Origin: an uncultured Clostridiaceae bacterium | GTDB taxonomy: Bacteria; Bacillota; Clostridia; Lachnospirales; Lachnospiraceae | DNA: 5,298 bases | Assembly: GCA_947175375.1 (NCBI GenBank) | Contig: CAMWMT010000226.1 | Span: 1 to 5,298, forward strand | Direction of reading: 5' to 3' | Shown here: positions 1-4,451 of the stretch, one piece after another | How the letters are laid out: each line of letters starts with the position of its first letter | How positions within the stretch are numbered: the first letter of the stretch is position 1 | Made by a program: the position numbers and the translations under genes | The notes under the pieces: generated by a model | The model's input: the letters and a program-made list of their open reading frames with translations, nothing else | What the model was told of the DNA's origin: nothing | The model's database searches: none

Positions 1-171
1 ATACTGGTCTGCGCAGACCGTCAGATCAGAAGTTCCCTCCGGTACGACCTTTACATCCTGGCAGGACGGGCCTTTGCCGTCTTCCAGATTAGCGCCTTCC
101 ACCTGATAAGCGGAGGTACTTGCGCCCCAGAGAAAATCTTTTGGAAATGGTTTCAAAGTTTTGTGCAACAT
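1..171 (-). CDS. Glycoside hydrolase family 1 enzyme, probably 6-phospho-beta-glucosidase (N-terminal part)
   Basis: Only the first 57 codons are present; the gene continues past the left edge. The protein starts MLHKTLKPFPKDFLWGA and carries the family 1 N-terminal signature FLWGASTSAYQVEGA at residues 13-27, where Gln23 is the residue that in this family contacts the sugar in the -1 subsite. It is followed by the usual EDGKGPS segment. Family 1 enzymes are TIM barrels of about 460-480 residues that cleave beta-glucosides with two catalytic glutamates, both of which would lie outside the window. The start is supported by AGAAGGAG (minus strand, 181-188) nine bases upstream. No PTS gene is visible, so the preference for phosphorylated substrates (cellobiose or aryl-glucoside phosphates, in the cytoplasm) is inferred from resemblance of the SCQDV / VPEGTSD stretch to the BglA-like group. 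A plain beta-glucosidase is the alternative. Confidence 0.9.
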   Translation of the reverse strand, partial: MLHKTLKPFPKDFLWGASTSAYQVEGANLEDGKGPSCQDVKVVPEGTSDLTVCADQY

Positions 172-209
172 TTTGGTTCACTCCTTCTAAATGAATATTG
201 GCTGTGTCA

Positions 210-239
210 ATTTTACCACAAAATATCCATGCAGGACAA
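210..239 (-). promoter_or_regulatory. Predicted promoter for the GH1 gene
   Basis: On the minus strand the -35 box TTGTCC (plus positions 234-239) and the -10 box TAAAAT (210-215) are separated by 18 bases. A TG dinucleotide one base before the -10 (216-218) makes it an extended -10 promoter. Transcription would start near 203 and give a leader of about 30 bases before the GH1 start at 171. No catabolite-control (cre) palindrome or antiterminator-type hairpin was recognised in this short leader. Confidence 0.6.
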
Positions 240-247
240 GTGGTGAG

Positions 248-256
248 TGGTATAAT
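248..256 (+). promoter_or_regulatory. Candidate distal promoter for the transporter gene (perfect extended -10)
   Basis: TGGTATAAT at 248-256 is an exact TGnTATAAT extended -10 element on the plus strand. The expected -35 position (about 228-233) has no good match, which is tolerated by extended -10 promoters. If used, it would start transcription near 263 and give the transporter mRNA a leader of about 180 bases that contains the inverted repeat at 280-350. It lies back to back with the GH1 promoter, so RNA polymerase binding at one could affect the other. Confidence 0.4.
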
Positions 257-259
257 TTT

Positions 260-368
260 ACAGTAATTATTCCAGATGCTGCCTGTTATGTCAGGACTTC
301 CTACGTTACGCTATATCAGGTGCCCGCAGCAAACGGAACGATGACAGGCATAAGAGTGAACAGTAATT
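260..368 (+). repeat. Pair of 9-base direct repeats exactly 100 bases apart
   Basis: ACAGTAATT occurs at 260-268 and again at 360-368. Both copies lie in the non-coding leader of the transporter gene, one on each side of the inverted repeat at 280-350. They could be regulator half-sites or chance; a 9-base match in an AT-rich region is only weak evidence. Confidence 0.3.
280..350 (+). repeat. Inverted repeat in the leader of the transporter gene
   Basis: TGCCTGTTAT (280-289) can pair along all 10 bases with ATGACAGGCA (341-350) in RNA, using one G-U wobble, and encloses 51 bases. This would form a closing stem inside the leader if the promoter at 248-256 is used. I could not match the sequence to the core of any riboswitch class I know (TPP, ZTP, fluoride, tetrahydrofolate, c-di-GMP, purine, guanidine). 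It may be a regulatory RNA structure, a DNA operator, or neither. Confidence 0.35.
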
Positions 369-403
369 CCTACAAAGTGTACAATCACATGTCGCAAAAA
401 ATA

Positions 404-412
404 TGTTATGAT
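404..412 (+). promoter_or_regulatory. Candidate proximal promoter for the transporter gene
   Basis: TGTTATGAT at 404-412 fits the extended -10 form TGnTATnAT with one mismatch in the hexamer (TATGAT). The -35 region near 384-389 (ATCACA) is poor. Transcription would begin near 419 and give a very short leader carrying AAAGGAGG at 431-438, seven bases before the start codon. Confidence 0.45.
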
Positions 413-445
413 ATACAAGATATAAAACTCAAAGGAGGATGAGAG

Positions 446-1216
446 ATGTTCAGGGATGAATTTACAGGAGTATGTAATACGGCGAAAGCGAAATTAAATC
501 TTTTGAACAGTAATCCGGCTGGCTATGTGGTTGCGTCTATAGTGGCAGGATTTTTCATTGCGTTTGGAGGCTTTGTCATGCTTACAGTCGGGGGAAACCT
601 GGGAACGACAGGTGCAGGCAAGCTTTTGATGGCAGCATCATTTGCGGCGGCCCTGAGTCTGGTCGTTATGGCAGGCGCAGAACTGTTTACTGGTAATAAT
701 TTTGTGATGGCGTCCGGAGCCTTTGCGGGAGAAGTGAAATGGGCAGATGCAGTGAAGCTGTGGATAGTCTGTTACATAGGTAATCTGGCTGGTTCTCTAC
801 TGGCGGCGGTGATGTTTCATCTTACAGGACTTGCGAGTGGAGCGGTTGGTGAGACGATTGCGACCGTGGCAGCTGCGAAGATGGGCGGTACTGCGCTGAA
901 TCTGTTTGTTAAAGCGATCTTCTGTAATATCCTGGTATGCCTTGCTGTATGGTGCGGTGCCAAGATGAAGACAGAATCCGGCAAACTGATCATGATCTTC
1001 TGGTGTATTTATGTATTTGTGGTCTGTGGCTTTGAGCATAGTGTTGCAAATATGACGATCATGGCATCCGGCCTTCTGGACCCGAACGGGGTAGCCGGTT
1101 TGTCCATCGGCGGTTACATATACAATCTGGTGATTGTGACCATCGGTAACATGATTGGTGGAATCCTGCTTGTAGCATGGCCGTATTATATGATACAGAA
1201 AAAAACGGGAAAATAA
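446..1216 (+). CDS. Formate/nitrite transporter (FNT) family channel
   Basis: A 256-residue integral membrane protein of the FNT family, which forms pentamers of aquaporin-like protomers that move small monovalent anions (formate, nitrite, hydrosulfide) or their acids across the cytoplasmic membrane. Six hydrophobic segments are visible at about 27-49, 61-88, 103-126, 151-173, 180-208 and 222-248. Family motifs are present: AGAELFTGN (76-84; Thr82 corresponds to the FocA loop threonine), GNLAGS (112-117), the CNxLVCLAVW stretch (160-169), GFEHSVANM (195-203) with the central pore His198, and GNMIGG (234-239). Length matches NirC and the hydrosulfide channels (about 255-270) better than E. coli FocA (285). 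The start follows AAAGGAGG (431-438) with seven bases of spacing. No pflB, nitrite reductase or sulfite reductase gene lies beside it, so the substrate cannot be assigned. It is a single-gene unit ending at the terminator at 1257-1285. Confidence 0.95.
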   Translation: MFRDEFTGVCNTAKAKLNLLNSNPAGYVVASIVAGFFIAFGGFVMLTVGGNLGTTGAGKLLMAASFAAALSLVVMAGAELFTGNNFVMASGAFAGEVKWADAVKLWIVCYIGNLAGSLLAAVMFHLTGLASGAVGETIATVAAAKMGGTALNLFVKAIFCNILVCLAVWCGAKMKTESGKLIMIFWCIYVFVVCGFEHSVANMTIMASGLLDPNGVAGLSIGGYIYNLVIVTIGNMIGGILLVAWPYYMIQKKTGK

Positions 1217-1256
1217 TTCGGAAAGTTCCAATATTAAATATCCCATATAGATGAAA

Positions 1257-1285
1257 GAAAAGAGCAGAACCTCTGCTCTTTTCTT
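1257..1285 (+). terminator. Rho-independent terminator after the transporter gene
   Basis: A perfect 12-base-pair stem pairs 1257-1268 with 1272-1283 across the three-base loop ACC. The right arm ends in CTCTTTTC followed by TT. The left arm starts with GAAAA, so the stem would present an A/U tract on either strand and could also stop transcription from the right. It lies 40 bases after the transporter stop codon and directly before the argH promoter. Confidence 0.9.
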
Positions 1286-1312
1286 GTGTTATGGGATGCA
1301 ATGTGGTAAAAT
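1284..1312 (+). promoter_or_regulatory. Predicted argH promoter
   Basis: A -35 box TTGTGT (1284-1289) is 17 bases from the -10 box TAAAAT (1307-1312), with an extended TG at 1304-1305. Transcription would start near 1319, giving a leader of about 59 bases. The -35 box abuts the preceding terminator stem, so argH is insulated from the transporter gene. No clear ArgR/AhrC operator was recognised. Confidence 0.6.
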
Positions 1313-1377
1313 GGATGGCGCCAAAGCGGAAAAAGTACAGATATATGGACGATCAATACCAGAAAGGATGAAAAAAT

Positions 1378-2754
1378 ATGGCACAGTTGTGGGGAGGACG
1401 GTTTACAAAGGAGACTGACCAGCTTGTATATCGTTTTAACGCGTCGATTACCTTCGACCGGAGATTTTATAAACAGGATATGGAAGGCAGCATGGCGCAT
1501 GTGCGGATGCTGGCAAAGCAGGGGATACTGACAGAAAAAGAACGGGATCAGATACTGGAAGGCATTCAGGGAATCCTGGCAGATGTAGAATCCGGAAAGC
1601 TTGAGATCACAGAACAGTATGAAGATATTCACAGCTTCGTAGAAGCAAATCTGACAGACCGGATCGGGGATGCAGGTAAAAAACTTCATACAGGAAGAAG
1701 CCGTAATGATCAGGTGGCGCTGGACATGCGGCTTTATACACGGAATGAAGTGCTGGAGACGGAAGAGCTTTTGAAAAAGCTTTTGAAGGTGCTGCTTCGG
1801 ATCATGGAGGAACATACGGAGACGATCATGCCGGGCTTTACCCATCTGCAGAAGGCGCAGCCTGTTACGCTGGCGCATCATATGGGCGCTTATTTTGAAA
1901 TGTTTCAAAGAGACCGTTCAAGACTTCAGGATATATATAAAAGGATGAATTACTGTCCGCTTGGCGCGGGAGCGCTGGCAGGGACGACTTATCCATTGGA
2001 CCGGGAGTATACGGCGGAGCTTCTGGGCTTTTATGGTCCGATGCTCAACAGCATGGATGCAGTTTCTGACCGGGATTACCTGATCGAGTATCTGTCAGCC
2101 ATGTCAACAATCATGATGCATTTAAGTCGCTTCTGTGAGGAGATCATCATCTGGAACAGCAATGAATACCGTTTCGTGGAGATCGATGATGCGTACAGCA
2201 CTGGAAGTTCTATTATGCCTCAGAAGAAAAATCCGGATATTGCAGAGTTGGTGCGCGGCAAGACCGGAAGAGTGTATGGGGCGCTTATGTCGCTTCTGAC
2301 TACTCTGAAGGGAATTCCTCTGGCGTATAATAAAGATATGCAGGAGGATAAGGAACAGGTATTTGATGCGATCGATACGGTGAAAGGCTGTATTGCCTTG
2401 TTCACGGGAATGCTGGATACGATCCGGTTCAATAAAGAGCGTATGAACGACAGTGCAAGGCATGGATTTACTAATGCCACGGATGCCGCGGACTATCTGG
2501 TGAATCACGGAGTTCCTTTCCGGGATGCACATGGTATCGTGGGGCGTCTGGTCCTGCATTGCATCGAGCATCAGAAGGCGCTGGATGACATGTCGCTGGA
2601 AGAATACAAGGCAATCAGCCCAGTGTTTGAAGAGGATATTTATAAGGCGATCTCCATGGAAACCTGTGTGAATAAGAGACTGACGATCGGGGCGCCAGGG
2701 AAAGAGGCGATGGAGAAAGTGATCAGGATCTACAGGAAATATCTTCAGGAATAG
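1378..2754 (+). CDS. argH: Argininosuccinate lyase
   Basis: A cytoplasmic homotetrameric enzyme that splits argininosuccinate into arginine and fumarate, the last step of arginine synthesis. The 458 residues match the family's usual length of 455-470. It begins with the typical MAQLWGGRFT, has the conserved HTGRSRNDQ (104-112) that contacts substrate, FTHLQKAQP (154-162) with the catalytic-base His156, and the fumarase/aspartase superfamily signature GSSIMPQKKNP (276-286), whose serine pair (277/278) lies on the mobile catalytic loop. ADYLV (371-375) and the GAPG turn near the C-terminus (438-441) also fit. The start is set by AAAGGA at 1363-1368, nine bases before ATG. No argG or other arginine gene is in the window; its own promoter at 1284-1312 and the 325-base gap downstream suggest it is transcribed alone here. 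The reading frame is intact. Confidence 0.98.
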   Translation: MAQLWGGRFTKETDQLVYRFNASITFDRRFYKQDMEGSMAHVRMLAKQGILTEKERDQILEGIQGILADVESGKLEITEQYEDIHSFVEANLTDRIGDAGKKLHTGRSRNDQVALDMRLYTRNEVLETEELLKKLLKVLLRIMEEHTETIMPGFTHLQKAQPVTLAHHMGAYFEMFQRDRSRLQDIYKRMNYCPLGAGALAGTTYPLDREYTAELLGFYGPMLNSMDAVSDRDYLIEYLSAMSTIMMHLSRFCEEIIIWNSNEYRFVEIDDAYSTGSSIMPQKKNPDIAELVRGKTGRVYGALMSLLTTLKGIPLAYNKDMQEDKEQVFDAIDTVKGCIALFTGMLDTIRFNKERMNDSARHGFTNATDAADYLVNHGVPFRDAHGIVGRLVLHCIEHQKALDDMSLEEYKAISPVFEEDIYKAISMETCVNKRLTIGAPGKEAMEKVIRIYRKYLQE

Positions 2755-2813
2755 AAGAATAGTTGTCTGCGCTGATCCCGATGCCTGCTATGGGTATCGC
2801 ATGAAATTCAGGG

Positions 2814-2842
2814 TTGCATTTTACAATAATATCGTGTATTAT
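2814..2842 (+). promoter_or_regulatory. Weak candidate promoter downstream of argH
   Basis: TTGCAT (2814-2819) and TATTAT (2837-2842) are 17 bases apart. The -10 is good and the -35 is mediocre. If real, it would transcribe the whole inverted-repeat element at 2886-3046 and give asd a leader of about 230 bases. Confidence 0.3.
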
Positions 2843-2858
2843 TTACAGAAAAGACAAA

Positions 2859-2877
2859 TGTCCGCGTAGTGCGGACA
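2859..2877 (+). repeat. Short perfect hairpin between argH and asd
   Basis: TGTCCGC (2859-2865) pairs perfectly with GCGGACA (2871-2877) around a five-base GTAGT loop. It is followed by AAATGGAC rather than a T run, so it is not a classical terminator. The octamer GACAAATG occurs at 2853-2860 and again at 2874-2881, overlapping each arm of the hairpin. It could be an argH 3' end structure or an operator. Confidence 0.4.
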
Positions 2878-2885
2878 AATGGACT

Positions 2886-3046
2886 AGTGTATTGTCCCGT
2901 TCATTTTCAGTTAAATGACGCAGGATAAATTTTCATTCTGCAAGGCGGCTGAACGAGGCGATGCGGTGGCATCGTTGAGTGAAGCCAACGTGGCAGATGG
3001 AACTTTAGACAAGTCATTTGACGAAATATGAATGGGACAGTACACT
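2886..3046. repeat. MITE-like or structured-RNA element with 34-base inverted ends
   Basis: The left arm 2886-2919 and the right arm 3013-3046 are inverted copies that match at 28 of 34 positions without gaps. Their outer ends read AGTGTA and TACACT, and each arm has a TGTCCC/GGGACA core. The interior continues to pair: TTC-AT-TCTGC (2932-2941) with GCAGA-TG-GAA (2994-3003) around a two-base mismatch, GGCT (2947-2950) with AGCC (2982-2985), and a CGATGC-GGTG-GCATCG hairpin at the tip (2959-2974). Transcribed, the whole 161 bases would fold into one long imperfect hairpin. No transposase or credible ORF lies inside, and I see no clear target-site duplication. This architecture fits a miniature inverted-repeat element or a dispersed structured RNA. 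Confidence 0.75.
3018..3046 (+). promoter_or_regulatory. Predicted asd promoter inside the right arm of the inverted-repeat element
   Basis: TTGACG (3018-3023; 5 of 6 consensus) is 17 bases from TACACT (3041-3046; 4 of 6). Transcription would start near 3053, about 27 bases before the asd start. The -10 coincides with the outermost six bases of the repeat. The left arm read outward on the minus strand has the weaker equivalent TTAACT-17-TACACT. Confidence 0.5.
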
Positions 3047-3071
3047 GGGGATGTGCAGTAAGAGGAGGAAT

Positions 3072-3083
3072 ATGAGAAAATGA
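3072..3083 (+). other. Possible three-codon ORF overlapping the asd start
   Basis: ATG AGA AAA TGA (Met-Arg-Lys-stop) begins three bases after AGGAGG (3063-3068), and its stop overlaps the asd start as ATGA. Spacing of three is too short for efficient initiation, while the asd ATG at 3080 is 11 bases away, slightly long. It may be chance, or may tune asd translation through start competition and re-initiation. Confidence 0.2.
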
Positions 3084-4165
3084 GTGAAAAATTAAGAGTT
3101 GGTATCCTTGGTGGTACGGGGATGGTAGGACAGAGATTTGTCTCATTGTTAGAAAATCATCCGTGGTTTGAAGTGGTGACGATCGCAGCGAGTGCGCGTT
3201 CTGCAGGAAAGACTTATGAAGAAGCAGTGGGCAGACGCTGGAAGATGACGACACCTATGCCGGAAGCGGTGAAAAAGATCGTTGTGATGAATGTGAATGA
3301 GGTGGAGAAGGTTGCTGCCAGCGTGGATTTTGTGTTCAGTGCGGTAGACATGTCCAAAGAAGAGATCAAGGCGATTGAAGAAGAATATGCGAAGACAGAG
3401 ACACCGGTAGTATCGAATAACAGTGCGCATCGCTGGACACCGGATGTTCCGATGGTCATTCCGGAGATCAATCCGGAGCATTTTGCGGTGATCGAATCCC
3501 AGAAGAAACGTCTTGGGACAACCAGAGGATTCATTGCGGTGAAACCGAACTGCTCAATCCAGAGTTATGCGCCGGTGCTGAACGCGTGGAAAGAGTTCGA
3601 ACCCTATGAAGTGGTGGCGACGACCTATCAGGCGATTTCAGGAGCAGGCAAGACCTTTAAAGACTGGCCGGAGATGGTAGAGAATGTGATCCCTTACATC
3701 GGAGGTGAGGAGGAAAAGTCGGAACAGGAGCCTCTCCGTGTTCTGGGGCATGTGGAAGATGGTGTGGTCGTGAAGGCACAGGAGCCGAAGATCACCTGTC
3801 AGTGTATCCGTGTTCCTGTATTGAACGGACATACAGCGGCTGTGTTTGTGAAGTTCCGGAAACAACCAACGAAGGAAGAGCTGATCGATCGTATTGTAAA
3901 CTACAGCGGTTTTCCGCAGGAAGTAGGGCTTCCAAGTGCTCCGAAGCAGTTCATCCGTTATATGGAAGAGGATAACCGGCCTCAGGTGCAGTTGGATGTG
4001 GATTACGAAAACGGCATGGGTATCTCGATTGGACGACTTCGTGAGGACAGCATCTATGACTGGAAATTTGTCGGGCTTTCTCATAATACGATCCGCGGCG
4101 CGGCAGGCGGTGCTGTGCTGTGCGCAGAGACTCTGAAAGCGAAAGGATACATAACAAAGAAATAA
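3080..4165 (+). CDS. asd: Aspartate-semialdehyde dehydrogenase, archaeal/fungal-type subfamily
   Basis: Catalyses NADPH-dependent reduction of aspartyl-4-phosphate to aspartate-4-semialdehyde in the cytoplasm, the branch point to lysine/diaminopimelate, threonine and methionine. The 361-residue protein has the N-terminal nucleotide-binding motif GILGGTGMVGQ (8-18), a SNNSAHR segment (112-118), the catalytic cysteine in KPNCSIQ (Cys158), the AISGAG turn (185-190), and RVPVLNGHT (244-252) with the acid/base His251. The NCS rather than NCT active-site triplet, and the overall pattern, point to the subfamily first defined in archaea and fungi and also found in many Clostridia, distinct from E. 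coli Asd. The start follows AGGAGG at 3063-3068 with 11-base spacing; the alternative ATG at 3072 is out of frame and stops at once. No lysC, dapA or hom gene adjoins it. It is probably transcribed from the promoter at 3018-3046. Confidence 0.96.
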   Translation: MSEKLRVGILGGTGMVGQRFVSLLENHPWFEVVTIAASARSAGKTYEEAVGRRWKMTTPMPEAVKKIVVMNVNEVEKVAASVDFVFSAVDMSKEEIKAIEEEYAKTETPVVSNNSAHRWTPDVPMVIPEINPEHFAVIESQKKRLGTTRGFIAVKPNCSIQSYAPVLNAWKEFEPYEVVATTYQAISGAGKTFKDWPEMVENVIPYIGGEEEKSEQEPLRVLGHVEDGVVVKAQEPKITCQCIRVPVLNGHTAAVFVKFRKQPTKEELIDRIVNYSGFPQEVGLPSAPKQFIRYMEEDNRPQVQLDVDYENGMGISIGRLREDSIYDWKFVGLSHNTIRGAAGGAVLCAETLKAKGYITKK

Positions 4166-4178
4166 AGAAATAACGTAA

Positions 4179-4198
4179 ATTCTGTTTTGAGGCAGAAT
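4179..4198 (+). repeat. Small hairpin just after asd
   Basis: ATTCTG (4179-4184) pairs with CAGAAT (4193-4198) around an eight-base TTTTGAGG loop, 13 bases beyond the asd stop. There is no following T run, so terminator function is doubtful. asd has no convincing intrinsic terminator in this gap apart from the larger hairpin at 4205-4340. Confidence 0.25.
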
Positions 4199-4204
4199 GC
4201 TGTC

Positions 4205-4340
4205 GGGGGTGTTGCGAAATGCTCTTTGTCCGTGTATTCAGCGCTCGTATGGAATGGACAGAAAACAAGCTTTATCTGTCCGCTCCATTCCGTACGGCGT
4301 TGCTGAGCACATGGACAGGATTATATTTTGCAACACCCCC
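4205..4340. repeat. 136-base long hairpin element between asd and recA
   Basis: The ends GGGGGTGTTGC (4205-4215) and GCAACACCCCC (4330-4340) are perfect inverted copies. Pairing continues with GAAAT (4216-4220) against ATTTT (4325-4329) through one G-U, giving a 16-pair stem. Inside, TGTCC-GTG (4227-4234) pairs with CAC-GGACA (4308-4317, two bases bulged), CAGC (4239-4242) with GCTG (4302-4305), then 12 pairs join 4246-4257 to 4285-4296. ACAGA (4258-4262) pairs with TCTGT (4275-4279) near the tip. There is no T run after either end, so it is not a standard terminator, and no believable ORF lies within. It is a candidate MITE-type element or structured RNA, with no clear target duplication and no evident homology to the element at 2886-3046. 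Confidence 0.75.
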
Positions 4341-4360
4341 AAAATATTTAAAATCTGTAC

Positions 4361-4389
4361 TTGACATCCGTATGTAAATGAGGTAGGAT
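4361..4389 (+). promoter_or_regulatory. Predicted recA promoter
   Basis: A consensus -35 TTGACA (4361-4366) is 17 bases from TAGGAT (4384-4389; 4 of 6). Transcription would start near 4396 and give a leader of about 56 bases. The LexA box immediately downstream fits SOS control of this promoter. Confidence 0.75.
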
Positions 4390-4402
4390 AATAGCAGGAA
4401 AT

Positions 4403-4416
4403 CGAACAAGAGTTCG
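4403..4416 (+). promoter_or_regulatory. LexA (SOS) box in front of recA
   Basis: CGAACAAGAGTTCG is an exact CGAAC-N4-GTTCG palindrome, the operator recognised by LexA/DinR in Bacillus and Clostridia. It lies about 7-20 bases after the predicted transcription start and 36 bases before the recA ATG, where a bound repressor would block transcription. This implies a LexA homologue elsewhere in the genome. Confidence 0.9.
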
Positions 4417-4451
4417 TGTTGTGAAATTCGTGAGATATGAAGGAGAAAAGT

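Noticed and set aside
191..442. 83-codon plus-strand ORF between the GH1 gene and the transporter
   Set aside because: Its ATG has no Shine-Dalgarno (the upstream sequence is the complement of the GH1 ribosome site). It covers both sets of promoters, ends inside the transporter's own ribosome site, and its product shows no recognisable domain.
257..445. Known riboswitch in front of the transporter (ZTP, fluoride, tetrahydrofolate, guanidine, c-di-GMP)
   Set aside because: None of the conserved core sequences I know for these classes could be found; only a simple closing stem is visible.
797..1908. Overlapping minus-strand ORFs across the transporter gene and argH
   Set aside because: They are antisense to two well-supported genes, cross the terminator and argH promoter, and have His/Arg/Cys-rich translations typical of shadow frames.
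2880..3052. Target-site duplication flanking the inverted-repeat element
   Set aside because: The bases outside the arms (GGACT and GGGGA) do not match, and a TA duplication would need different end points at each side, so mobility is not proven.
2907..3254. 115-codon minus-strand ORF through the inverted-repeat element into asd
   Set aside because: It overlaps the asd N-terminus in antisense and its translation is low-complexity, with no family resemblance; a transposase fragment was considered and not seen.
4205..4340. Intrinsic terminator for asd
   Set aside because: The stem is far longer than usual, contains several bulges, and neither strand has a T run after the hairpin.
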